A stretch of 64,000 bases of DNA from Calliphora vicina (taxonomy: Eukaryota > Arthropoda > Insecta > Diptera > Calliphoridae). Every line of letters starts with the position of its first letter. Position 1 is the first letter of the stretch. Where the stretch lies: NCBI RefSeq assembly GCF_958450345.1, contig NC_088780.1, forward strand, positions 108,760,226 through 108,824,225. The letters are read 5' to 3'. A program made the translations under genes and the position numbers. The notes under the pieces were generated by a model. It was given only the letters and a program-made list of their open reading frames with translations. It searched no databases and was not told the origin of the DNA. Positions 47,170 through 58,271 of the stretch are shown piece by piece.

Positions 47170-48962
47170 TCGAGCCCTTAGCGCCAAATTATCGTAAGCG
47201 ACAAAACACAAATTTTACAGGAGAAGGTTTATTTCGATTATTTTGAAATTTATACATATAATATAATTTCGTTCAAGCTATTTGTCTATTTTTCAAAAAT
47301 ATTTATAACTTTTCACAATTAAAAATTCATGGAATACTTTATTGAAAAATTTGACAAAAAATGTTTTTTATTTAATTTTTGCATAGACAAACATTTTTCG
47401 AATTGAAATTAAATTTTTATTTATAAATAGTTTTTAATGAAATTTCACAGTAATGTAGATTTTTCTACTTAAAATGGAAAAATAAAAACGAATTTTGAAA
47501 TTTATTATCAGCAATTCCGCAATTCCCAAAAAAGTGTTGAAAAATCCCAAAAATGGAAATTTTTAGTTTTTTGTCTATAATATCTATACCAGGGTCGGAG
47601 TTATCGGAACCCTTTACAAAATAATTTAAAGCATATTGGGCCATCTAAAATCGGTTACTATATTTTGATATCGAATATGCGATTTGAGAATTTTTGGCAT
47701 AAAGTTTAATTTTACATAGAAAATAGGTGATTTTATACCCTTCACCTTCGTGAGAAGGGTATATATAAGTTTGTCATTCCGTTTGTAATTTCTACATTTT
47801 TCATTTCCGACCCTATAAAGTATATATATTCTGGATCCTTATAGATAGCGGAGTCGATTAAAAATTTTTAACCCGAATTTTTTTTTTAAAAATTTAAAAA
47901 AACCAAAAAAATTTTTTTTAAAATTTAAAAAAAAATAAATTTTAACTTTAAAAAAAAAAATTTTAAATAACAATCGAAAAATTTTTTTTCCAAAAAAATT
48001 AAAAAAACAACTAAAAAAAAATTAAATTTTGTTTACCTAAAAATATTTAAAATTTTGAAGTATAATTTGGTGAAGGGTATATAAGATTCGGCACAGCCGA
48101 ATATAGCACTCTTACTTGTTTTTAATGCACCTGATCCCCTCGGTAAGTAAAATTTTTAATTTTTTTTTTTCATTTAAAATATTTTATGAAAACTTAGCTT
48201 TCAGAAAGTATAAATTCCTTATACATCCTCTTAGAAATTTTTTGCGATAACTTAAAAAGAAAAAATGGTATTTTTTCCCAAAAAAATCGAAAAATCGGCT
48301 TTTTAATTTTTTAAAATTCAAATGCATATTACTTTGGACTTAGTCATTATTTTTAAACACTTCTTTTTCTATTTGAGACATACATGTGTTGTTAGTCCAA
48401 TGAAGGAGAAAATCGGAAAATATTTGTATACGCTGTTATCAAAAAACTGGAGTAGGTTGGGCAAAAATGTTGAAAATTTAATTTTCTAATGCGAATATCT
48501 CCTAAGCTATAAGATATAATTGATAGCTACGACTAGGTCTTTTGTAGCGCTCGATGAAAAGACTTTATATGTGTAATTTAAACGAAGAAATAGGATCGTT
48601 TTAAAAATATAACATACCCGAGGTGTCCTACTTTGAGGACCCTCGGTCGCGCCCCTTTTGGGTAAATGAGGTCCACGTTCAGAACATAAAATCGACAACA
48701 CTTCTTCATTGTGCATGTGAAATTAAATTCAAACCAATCTAAGTATTTAGAAGTTACAGATTTATTTGCCTCTTTTTTTCTATACCATTATGTGTCGCTT
48801 ACGATAAAATTCGTTTACTGTAAAATATAAACATTGACTTACGATAAAATCTTACCCCCTATAATTTTGAAGTTTTTAACAATTTTGATATTCTGAGATA
48901 TTTTTGTAATAAAAAAAAAATTTTAAAATGTCGCTTACGATAATTTGGCGCTAAGGGCTCGA
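47170..48962. mobile_element. Unclassified TIR element F, 1.79 kb, perfect 34-bp TIRs
   Basis: The left end TCGAGCCCTTAGCGCCAAAT + TATCGTAAGCGACA is an exact inverse of the right end TGTCGCTTACGATA + ATTTGGCGCTAAGGGCTCGA. TA flanks both ends (47168-47169, 48963-48964). The motif CTTACGATAA repeats subterminally near 48790 and 48838, like transposase-binding repeats. No transposase could be read; the interior is AT-rich and contains a nested family B copy. A Tc1/mariner-type TA target is possible but not proven. Confidence 0.85.
47733..48120 (+). mobile_element. Family B (DINE-1-like) short copy nested in F
   Basis: Starts 'TTATACCCTTCACCTTCGTG', includes 'TTTCATTTCCGACCCTATAA', 'AGTATATATATTCTGGATCC', lacks the microsatellite core, and ends with hairpin ATTCGGCACAGCCGAAT, 'ATAGCACTCTTACTTGTT'. 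Opposite orientation to 45391-46326. Confidence 0.85.
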
Positions 48963-49570
48963 TATAATGTGATTGATTTTTGCAAATGTTTGTAATTAAC
49001 CATAAAACAAGTTCTATCATAAATTTAAGATGTCAATAATTATTTGCAGAAATTATAATTATTATGTCAACAGAAGAATTCGAAAATGGCGACAGAACAC
49101 ACTACTTTCGACTTTAATGATTTGAGAAAAATAAAATTATACCCTATGCAAGGACGTATTTTTAATATTTATAATTATTTTGTTTAGGATTGTTATACCT
49201 TGTTGGAAAGGGTATCTTATCCAGATTCTGCTTTTGTTATGAGTTTTTTTATATATTGCTAGCAGATTTGGAATTTATTCATTTGAAATATATAAAGTTT
49301 TTGGCATACCTACGCAACTTTTACTAGGATTTTAACTGTTGGCGCAGTTTGCCGCCAATCTAGTTTTAATATAGAATTAATGTTTGACTTACTATCTAGA
49401 AGATATATCAAAACCAACAGCCTTTTCGTGCCTATAAACAAATGGCATGAAAAAACGTTGAGCAACTTAGAAATTAAAACAAAAAATTTTAAATTTAATG
49501 AACTTTTTTATCTTGGCAGTTTTTCATATTCAACAGTACCTAATATCGATTTGTTTAAATATAATACATT

Positions 49571-50179
49571 GGCCCATAATCATAGTCAGAAATAAAGTAT
49601 ATTTTAAGAGAAATAAAGTAGTCTTTACTTAAGAGTGGATTTTAGGTCTACCATAGACAAGATAAAATATACTTTTGACGTTAAAGTCGACTGTAAATAT
49701 AAAACCAGCTGAAGCTGTTTTTAACTCATTTAACAACAGCATCAGCTGTTCTTCGCCAAGTAAAAATGTTCGACAAAATGTGAAAAATGTTTAAGTTACA
49801 AGATATTGGTAGAGATTTTGCAATTATTGAACATTTATTAATTAAATTAGTACCAAAATATCCTAAATATGATATTAATCTTATCTTTTCCATTTTTCCA
49901 CCACAAACAACTTTTTTTCTTTAGTTGTCCCGGTTACTTTTATTGTTTACCTTTTTTTCATTTTTCTATATCAGCTGTTCAGCGGTGCCACTTGTCTATA
50001 TTATGTTGCATATTGTATGAAAACATTTTCTACATTTGAGGTGGCACCCAGTTAAAGTCGGTTCAATTTAAAACACACTTTAAATTTGACTATAGTTGCA
50101 AAATAATTAAAAGCAGGTTTTTATTTTAAAGTTGTTTCTAAAAAGAACCGACTTTATTGTTTGACTATGATTATGGGCC
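49571..50179. mobile_element. MITE, ~609 bp, TIR GGCCCATAATCATAGTCA
   Basis: Left GGCCCATAATCATAGTCAGA and right TTGACTATGATTATGGGCC are inverted, with homology extending to ~30 bp (AATAAAGTA / GACTTTATT). ATT flanks both sides. Inside, 'CAGCTGAAGCTG', 'ATCAGCTGTTC' and another ATCAGCTGTTCAGCGG occur as internal repeats. No protein motif. Confidence 0.7.
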
Positions 50180-51225
50180 ATTATTTTTATAAATTTAATT
50201 TCCTTTTAGCAATAAATAAATAATTATGTTATTTATACACGCATATTTTGCGCGTATGAAAACAAATTACACATAAAATAAAAGATACAAAAAAAAAACA
50301 AAAAAACTAGTAAAAAAGACATTAATTAAATGTCAATAAAAATTTAAATACAACAATATTATTTCATAAAAAGCATCATTAAACCCAACATAAAAAGTGA
50401 AATATTGTCAATAAAAATAAAAATAATAATAATAACACTTAAAAAGAGAACAAAACATATTGATGTTTTTAATAAACCATAAATATCTGGTTTTATATGA
50501 CTATGTATTAAGTGTTCGGCAGGATGTGAACAAGAGCAAGGATGTGTATACATATATGTGTGTAAGAGTAAATAGTTGTTAAACTTCATTGTAATTTGTT
50601 TGCATACTTTTATGCTAATTAAATGTGTCGTTTTTACCACCATCACAACGACTACTAACTGCTATTATCTGTACCAACACAAATAATACAATATATAACT
50701 TAACACATTTACATGCAATATGAATGTATTTGTAATTTAAGTACAGTTTAAAGCTAAAATTTTCCTACGCTATGATGAAAGTTTAACTTAAGCTATTTTG
50801 GATATATTGAACTAGGTATAATGTCATTATTGTCAATTGAAAGAGCCACAATTAATTATTAAATTCATTCCAAAAACATTTCAAGCAGACCTCTTCAAAA
50901 TAATTTCAATATCATAACAAAATTCAAAATATGTTAATTACATTTTTAAGAACACTTAATTTAAAGATTTCACTAGATTTCTTAACTTTTCAAAGTCTTA
51001 TTAGTTGTATGAATACTTTTATTCTGGACTATATAACGCTTATGTGTGTAGTATTTCCGTAAGTTTATACGTATGTATTTGTCATTACTAAAACTACCAT
51101 ATTTATATAATTTTATCACCCACAAGGGTATAATATTCCATCTTCTATATCATTTAAACTGATGTTATTTGAACTTCTACATAAGCATTTTAATGTATAT
51201 GTATAGAGTATATATGTAAATCTAT
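50180..51225. other. No recognised gene
   Basis: AT-rich DNA without repeat partners noted. Just after it, 51226 starts TAGGGTGGACCCAATG, resembling the TIR of the 54127 element, but no inverted partner was found. Confidence 0.4.
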
Positions 51226-51460
51226 TAGGGTGGACCCAATGAAAATGTTGTGGATGTTCCAAACTAAAATTCTACAATTTTTTTGTTCTGAGCTCAGTAT
51301 TAGGCGAGCTGGGTCAGAGGATAAAAATACGCTTTTTAGTTTTATAATTGTTTTCGTATTTCTCGCAAAGGAAACATATGAAATGTTGGTACTCGTATCA
51401 TTTGAATGTTCATTGAAAGGCGCATTCAATACCGCATGTGAAACTATAGCGTATGTAAAA

Positions 51461-51760
51461 CAAGTAAAAAAGTATGATCGGTCAAGCCCGACCATATAAT
51501 ACCCTACACTAAGTAAAAGAGCAAAAACATTTTTATTTTAAAATTTCAATAATTTATATTTTTGAGTGATTTTCGGAAGTGGGCCATATTTGGGGGCTAT
51601 GACCAATTATGGACCGATCACCATGAAATTAGGTCGTGTGATTTATGTTTATATGAAAGTTTACTGTGTTGAATTTTGTGAGTATACCAACATTTTTAAG
51701 CGATTTATGCCCGTTAAAGTGATTTTCGTAAGCAGGCATATATGGGAGCTATGGCTAATT
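51461..51760 (-). mobile_element. Family C Helentron-like, reverse copy (pair member 1)
   Basis: 'AAACAAGTAAAAAAGTATGA', hairpin TCGGTCAAGCCCGACCA, 'AATACCCTACACTAAG', then 'CGGAAGTGGGCCATATTTGG', 'GACCAATTATGGACCGATCA', 'AAGCGATTTATGCCCGTTAA'. Truncated at 51760, where unrelated sequence begins. Confidence 0.8.
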
Positions 51761-52009
51761 ACACTATGCAACAAAAGAAGACTTTTGGAAAAACAGAAGA
51801 TCATGATAGTATAGGTTCGACTCTACTACCAAAGGGTAGTAAAAGCCTATATTGAGTTTTTCCATTTTGGAGAGCGATTTTTTTTTATGGGCCCCCAAAG
51901 TTTCTGAAAATCAGTGGGGCCTCTAAAAAAGGTGTCATCAGTTTTTGGTTAACAGCTAAATCAGACTTTGTGATACGGCTTAACTTTATATGGCAATAAT
52001 ATAGCTAAG
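51761..52009. other. Spacer between inverted family C copies
   Basis: Unrecognised sequence of mixed composition ('TGGGCCCCCAAAGTTTCTGA', 'AAAATCAGTGGGGCC'). The GGGCCCCC / GTGGGGCC words suggest a small palindromic relic. Confidence 0.4.
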
Positions 52010-52423
52010 AGACCGCCAAATAAATTTTAGTACATATAATTTGTTCGGCACAAAGACGAAGTCTATTGAAAATGGCTGAAATTGGTCCATTATTTCAACT
52101 TGTCTCCATACAAAAATGATTTTATCGGTAAATATAAATTTTGCTCCAAATAAGTTTTATATATACGGAATTCATTTTACCAAATTATATTATGATCGGT
52201 TCATAATTATCCAAACAAAGTTGGTATACACATAAAATTCAAAATAAATAACTTTCATATAGACATAAAACACACGACCTAATTTCATGTTGATCGGTCC
52301 ATAATTTGCCCACTTCCGAAAATCACTCACGAATATAAATTATTTAAATTTAAAAAGAAAAATGTTTTTGCTCATTTATTTAATATTGGTCGGGCGTGAC
52401 CGACCATACATTCTTAGTTGTTT
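52010..52423 (+). mobile_element. Family C Helentron-like, forward copy (pair member 2)
   Basis: From 'AATTTTAGTACATATAATTT' through 'AAATTGGTCCATTATTTCAA', 'CATGTTGATCGGTCCATAAT' to hairpin TGGTCGGGCGTGACCGACCA and TTCTTAGTTGTT. It lacks the 5' half. With 51461-51760 it forms an inverted pair. Confidence 0.75.
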
Positions 52424-52616
52424 ATATTTTATTTAGTGGAAATTAATTTACAATAAATATAGTAAGTAATAACTGGCAACATTATTCCCCAGCCGTTATA
52501 ACTACTTATCTATCAGATCAAAACAGATATGAATGAAAATTGGGAGAAATTAGAAAACGAATTTTTTTGAAATTTTTAACTTTTATTTTGAAACATTTGT
52601 ACAATATAAATTTATT

Positions 52617-53418
52617 CAAAGTATTAGGCATTTTTAGCTATGACATTTTCCCATCTTTCTGTCAACATATGGATTCCGGGCAAAAGAACTTCTCATCTTT
52701 AGAGGCCTAGAACGAGTCAATCCAATATCGTAGACTCTGTTCCAAAGAGAAGCGTAGCCCAGAGATAGCATTCTGAATCGAAAGAAATATATATTAGTCG
52801 GTCGGGGCAAGCTCATGACTTTAAAGTTGGTAAGGAAGAACTTCCCAACCATTTCATTCTAAATAGTTTTTAACAGGTGTTGAATAATGTGGTCGAGCGT
52901 TGTCATGATGGAATATTACCGTTAAATGTCTGGCCGCATATTCTGGGAGTTTTTCAGCCAATGATCGCTTCAAACGAATCAGTTGCGTTCGGCACAGGTT
53001 CCCTGTGATGGTCTGGTCAGATTTCAGCAGCTCATAATAGATATGACCATTTTACTCCTAACAAATACATTGCAAAATCGTCGTTCAAGGTCTTTCGGCT
53101 TCAATTCGTATGGTATCAAATTTCCCCGCTTTTGGATAAATCCTGCTGCTTTGAAATTGCTGCTTGAGTAGCTCCCAATAATTTTGCAAGCTCTTGTTGG
53201 GGTTTACAACATTCTTCATAGAGTAATGATGCCAATTCATGGTCTTCAAATATTTATGTCAAAACCACCACTTCCGAACCGCACAAACCATCTCTTTCAC
53301 ATTGAAACCGAAGGAAGACATTCACCATAAGTTTCGGTGTGCAACAGCGGCACTTCAAATTAAAGAATTAAAGCAAGACTTCCGGCATATGACGCTTTGT
53401 TGGTACAAAATTCGACAT
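52617..53418 (-). pseudogene. mariner transposase pseudogene, catalytic core deleted
   Basis: The minus strand starts at 53418 with MSNFVPTKRHMPEVLL. Then come FEDHELASLLYEECC, QQELAKLLGATQAAISK (second helix-turn-helix) and PYELKPKDLERRF. About 80 residues are then missing, including the GDEKW block with the first catalytic Asp. It resumes at IYYELLKSDQTITGNLCRT, RSLAEKLPEYAARH, HHDNARPH (second Asp) and ends with GIHMLTERWENVIAKNA. About 802 bp against ~1.04 kb for a normal mariner. Frameshifts join the pieces. Closest in style to cecropia/mori-type mariners as I recall them. Not the same subfamily as 15416. Confidence 0.85.
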
Positions 53419-53756
53419 TTTTGAAGTTACTAAAAACCAAAATCGCTTTCAAAAGATACACCCATTTTAGTTTACTCTACAAATCCTCAAGTAAATTCAC
53501 CAATAAAGTATGTCGAAAATCTGGCAACATTTGTCCCTACTCCCCATACAAGGTTACCCTCAGAAAATGCCTTGAACGTTCATAATTGTCTTATAATAAT
53601 TAATATCGCCATGAAATTGCACATACACAAGTTTTATATGAACCTAAATCTTTATACCATCTTTTGTGATGATCGGTGCATAATAGACCCTACCACCCAA
53701 TATCAAAAAAATATATATTTTTGTCAATAAATATTAAATATACCCACATATTGATG

Positions 53757-53800
53757 GTAAGTATACAAGATTCGGCACAGCCGAATTTATTTTAAGAGGC
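53757..53800 (+). mobile_element. Family B 3' hairpin, solo
   Basis: 'GGTAAGTATACAAGATTCGG' then CACAGCCGAATTTATTTT: the ATTCGGCACAGCCGAAT hairpin of family B without the body. Confidence 0.6.
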
Positions 53801-54126
53801 ACACAAAATTCGTTGGCGTGCTGCAGACGCACATATATGATATACAGACATATGTATATGTGTAGTATTACTAGTAATTTACAGTAAATATAGAATGATG
53901 TGCAGAATTGTTATATAAATATTATTTCACTCATAACAATAATGTTGGTCAAATATAATGATTCAAGTTAAAAGAGGTTTTCATATTTAAAACAAGGAAA
54001 GCTTTTTATTTTCTCTGTAATTTTTGAGTGTATTGCGGAAAATATGCGTGTGTAATGATACAATTTTACGTACCAGAAGTATATATGCTAAAATACACAT
54101 GTATACTTATATATAGGTATGTATAG

Positions 54127-55722
54127 TAGGGTGGCCCTTAATAAACGAAAGTTGGATTTTGACCATTCTCACCCCCAGTTTGGTGAACATTAGTAAAAAA
54201 AACATCCTGAAAAAATTTAAGTAAATCGGTTGGGGTTAAAACGTGTGGCAAGGCCTCTGAAGTTTTGAGGTGCATTTACAGGGGAAAAAAAATCATTTTT
54301 TTCAGTTTTTTTTCTCGGATAATCCCAAGGCAGAAATAATTGGTTGTTGCATATGGAAGCAGACTTGTATTTTCTAAAGGAGAATTCAGTTTTTTATTTA
54401 CTCTGCGAATCATCCGATCTATCTATCTTCTTCTTCTATATAAACAAAAATCAAATGTCGTTCGTTGGTAATTGCATCAGTAAAGAACGGCCGGACCGAT
54501 TTAGACAAATTTTTTTTTAAATGTTGTTCATAGCCCAACTTAGGTTATTACGGAATGAAAAATTGGCAACGCCCACTTTTTCGATTTATCTAAAATCGGA
54601 AAACTAAATCGCTTGGCTACATCGATTTGTCTAATTTTTTGTTTAAATGATCATAGTAATCCAATTTAAGTTTTTACTGAAAGAAAAATTTACCACTCCA
54701 ATTTCTTTTTCGATATATCTCAAATCGCAGGACTCCTGGACCGATTTAACTAATCTTTTTTTAATGTTCGCAATACATAGTCCGCAAAAGTTTATACATA
54801 AATAAAAATTGTCCACGTCCACTAATACGCCCACTTATTAAATACATCTGTAAAATACATCGGTCTGTGATCAATCATATTTCAGACCAAAAATCGGTTT
54901 TTTATATAAAAACTCAAAATATCTAAATTCGCTAATAACTTGGCCAATAAGCGTTTAATCATGAAAAAGAGCTCGATCTGTGATCACTCATATTTCTAAT
55001 CAAAATTCGATTTTTTATATAAAAACTCAAATATCTAAATTCGCTAATAACTTGCCCAAACGTTTAATCAAGAAAAGGAGCTCAATCATTGATCACTCAT
55101 ATTTCTGACCAAAAATCGATTTTTTATATAAAAACTCAAGATATCTAAATTCGCTAGTAACTTGGCCAATAAGCGTTTAATCAAGAAAAGGAGTTCGATC
55201 TGTGATCACTCATATTTCTGACCATAAATCGTTTTTTTTATATAAAAACTCAAAATATGTAAATTCGCTAATAACATGGCCAATAAGCGTTTAATCAAGA
55301 AAAGGAGCTCAATCATTGATCACTCATATTTCTGAACAAAAATCGGTTTTTTATATAAAAACTTAAAATATCTAAATTCGCTAATAACTTGGCCAATAAG
55401 CGTTTAATCAAGAAAAAGATCTCGATCCGTGATCGCTCATATTTCTGACAAAAAATCGAGTACTTATATAAAAACTCAAAATATGTACATTAATTTACAT
55501 GTATTCTGTTGTTGCAAGACTTAGGTTTTTGACAACAAACTTAGCTTCTTTGTCTCTCAGTAGCGCTTCTATGTATATTTTATTCTATGTCCTATAGTCT
55601 TAACCCCAATCAATTTACCTAAAATTTGTTCAGGATGATTTTTTTTTTACTAATGTTCACCAAACTGGGGGGGGGGGTGAGAATGGTCAAAATCCAACTT
55701 TCGTTTATTAAGGGCCACCCAA
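54127..55722. mobile_element. hAT-like element with long TIRs and satellite cargo
   Basis: Left end TAGGGTGGCCCTTAATAAAC + GAAAGTTGGATTTTGACCAT; the right end is its inverse, ATGGTCAAAATCCAACTTTC + GTTTATTAAGGGCCACCC. TIRs extend about 115 bp, up to CATCCTGAA and AATCGGTTGGGGTTAA. The 8-bp ATGTATAG flanks both sides (54119-54126, 55723-55730). YARGG-type start and 8-bp TSD suggest hAT. 1596 bp. The interior has no transposase but a module and ~6 units of the 112-bp satellite. A G11 run at 55666-55676 lies in the right TIR. Confidence 0.8.
54870..55490 (-). repeat. ~112-bp satellite array, ~6 units, inverted
   Basis: Reverse complement of the 7130-8885 unit: 'GTGATCACTCATATTTCTGA', 'CCAAAAATCGATTTTTTATA', 'AAAACTCAAAATATCTAAAT', 'TCGCTAATAACTTGGCCAAT', 'AAGCGTTTAATCAAGAAAAG'. 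Units are more diverged in length than in the big array. Confidence 0.95.
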
Positions 55723-55730
55723 ATGTATAG

Positions 55731-57778
55731 TAATAAAAACAATTTAATTTTATCCTTTTTCATCATATAATGCCTACAATATACACATCCATATGTATGT
55801 ATTTATGTACTTACATACATGTATAAATGGGTAATTTCATATTAAGTGTATTTGTGTAAATGAGAGTTGTGTTGGTTGTATGGACAAAATTGTATTTATT
55901 TAAGCACGTGTTGTAATGTATACTTTAATAATGAATAATGACGAGACAAGCAATTTAAATAATTTGCGGTTATAGTATGCGTATGCGCAACATTTAATAA
56001 TGCCATGTTAATGTCATTAAATTTTACAGCATAAGTAGCATTTATTTTATGCACTGGAAGAAACCTAAAGAAGAATTGGTAGTGGGTACAATTATAAAAC
56101 TAAATTATACAAAATGATAAATGGTAATATGCAGATCTGCAGGTCTGTTAATGAAAATTATGTTCACCTCTGAGGAATAGTCTCCATATCATTTATTTCT
56201 GAAATAAAGAAAGACAGTGAATTGTAATAAGGCAGTAATCAATAACTGCCTCTAATACCTAGATCATTAATTGTTACACTTTACACCTGAAACAATGCGA
56301 CGGAACTAATATTCCCTCCTATTTGAAAATATTGTGATGAACTCATCATAACATCCATTTAGGGTTCTATACTTCGTTAAAATCAGTGTTTATATCCAAT
56401 CTAGTGCTAATTTAAGTGCTTCCTTTCCATCTTTACCACCTTACTTCTACATCTGAGAAGCTTTCCTAATGTATTGGTACACTATCTATGCTCACACTCT
56501 CCGAGATCTTGCTAAGGTATCTTGAAATTTAAGAATTGTATATTCAATTAGGAGCTTTAATATTCTTTCAGTGTAAAATCTGTTATACCAACCAAATCAT
56601 TCATCAATGGAGACCAATTAAAATGAGTGCGACAAATATTGCTGCGAACAAGTTGAGATCTACAGTATACGATTAAATATACAGATACATACCAATACAC
56701 TCATAACAACACCCTGCAGCTTTAAAAGTATCAATCGCCAACATTGCACATTTTTCTAAGCTACATTCGTAACTTTTGAGTCCAGTTTAAAATGTAATCT
56801 ACTGTGATCATCAAGTGGAATCATCATTGCAGTGACATTCCCATATTAAATTCGCCAGTCAAAGGCGTACAAAGAAGTTACGGTGTAATAACTCCCAATT
56901 AAATAAAAAATGTGAAATAATAACTAATGATTTTTTAATGCTAACATAAACGTTAGAAGTTTTATCCTCTGGGCTTTATCAAAACCTACTTCGCCCTACT
57001 TTACTATCATTACTTAACCCAGATGTGAAAAACTTTGCGCCTAGCCAAAGGCTGCCATCCAACAATTTTTTTACTGAACGAAGTTTTAGATGAAATAACT
57101 CCCAACAAAAAAAATTTAAAAAAAAACTCTCAACAAAAATTAATGAAATAAGTCCAAACGCATTAACCAAATAAGTCCCAATTTGAAGATTTGTTGGTAA
57201 TTTGGTGGAGGCAAAAATGCAGTATACGTTGCGAAATAGAGTTGGTAGGGTAGTTGTTAGGGTGACATGAGATACAATAAGGGTAAAATTTGGAGATGTC
57301 ACGATCTATATGGAACAGATCCATTAAGCCTGAAATAGCCTGTATAGAAACACGTCAGTTGTGCCTGCTACTATTTTGGTGGAAGTTTTTCAAGTACAAC
57401 ATTCAGTATGAATCTTGCTATCGCGGAATTGGAGACATATCTTTGAATGACTATTGAAGTTGCCAGATCTTAACAATAATACCCTTTATGAGTTACAATT
57501 TGGATACCATCCCTAAAGATAATCCTATGTCATGACATTGTGTTTCATGACCTTTGACATTCTTTGTGATTTTCATGAAGCCCTTGACATTCCCTGTCCT
57601 TAGGGCTGACCATTGGCATCTATTAATATTTTTACATTGGATAACCACACAAAGAAGCACACACTGAAGCGGTGTAATTTACCACTAACTGATCACGTCT
57701 ATCAAGAAACAAGGTATCTGTATATATTCTTGCTTCAACTTCTCAATTGTTCCATAATTGCAGCCGCATGATACGAAC
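55731..57778. other. No recognised gene
   Basis: AT-rich with a more balanced stretch at 56090-56880. The phrase AATAACTCCCAA or AATAAGTCCCAA recurs at 56888, 57094 and 57171. No conserved frame. Confidence 0.4.
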
Positions 57779-57785
57779 AGGTATT

Positions 57786-58129
57786 TCTAGACTTGGAATA
57801 CAAAGTGCTTTTGTAAAAAAACAAATTATAAAACCGACATGGCTATACGGCATTCAGCTATGGGAAACAGCCTCCTCATCTAACGTTGAACAATTGCAAA
57901 AAAGCAGTCAGCAATGTTAAGGACAATAACAGGTGTCCCATGGTACATTCGCAATAGTAATATCCATAGGGATCTCAATGTCCCCATAATACGCGAGGAG
58001 ATCAAACTCTCCAGTCTAAAATACATTTCAAAACTAATGTATCATCCAAATCCCCTTGCCAGGGAGTTGCTGTCATTTGAGGGTCATAGACGACTGAGGC
58101 GATTGGAAACACTGGATCTGGCCAGATAA
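57786..58129 (+). pseudogene. Jockey-type LINE ORF2 C-terminus
   Basis: Reads KPTWLYGIQLWETASSSNVE then QLQKSSQQC; a frameshift near 57905 leads into MLRTITGVPWYIRNSNIHRD, LNVPIIREEI and ends LRRLETLDLAR-stop at 58129. Jockey elements carry KPIWTYGIQLWG...RFQSKxLRxIxxAPWYVxNxxIHxDL at this place, after the reverse transcriptase. Only the last ~115 residues survive because of 5' truncation. Confidence 0.85.
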
Positions 58130-58236
58130 TCATTTAACGAGCATTCATGTTGGAAATCGCAGCGGAAATAACAACTTTAGTTTTAGTTTAGGTTAAGATT
58201 TTAATACTTATTGTAAATTTCTCAAAAGAAAGATTC

Positions 58237-58242
58237 AATAAA
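58237..58242 (+). promoter_or_regulatory. Poly(A) signal AATAAA of the LINE
   Basis: AATAAA, followed within a few bases by an A-rich tail; sits at the 3' end of the truncated LINE. Confidence 0.7.
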
Positions 58243-58271
58243 GAAAAAATTATAAAAAAAATAAAGGTATT

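Larger units (their letters stand above)
57786..58264 (+). mobile_element. 5'-truncated Jockey-type LINE with poly(A) and TSD
   Basis: AGGTATT occurs just before (57779-57785) and after (58265-58271) the insertion, a likely target duplication. The body encodes the C-terminal part of a Jockey-clade ORF2, followed by a short 3' UTR, AATAAA at 58237-58242 and an A-rich tail. Confidence 0.8.

Noticed and set aside
51226..51460. Second copy of the TAGGGTGG hAT-like element
   Set aside because: Only the first ~12 bases resemble the TIR and there is no inverted partner.
56979..57302. Minus-strand 107-codon frame, the longest of its area
   Set aside because: Low-complexity serine/threonine/leucine-rich sequence from AT-rich DNA; no motif.
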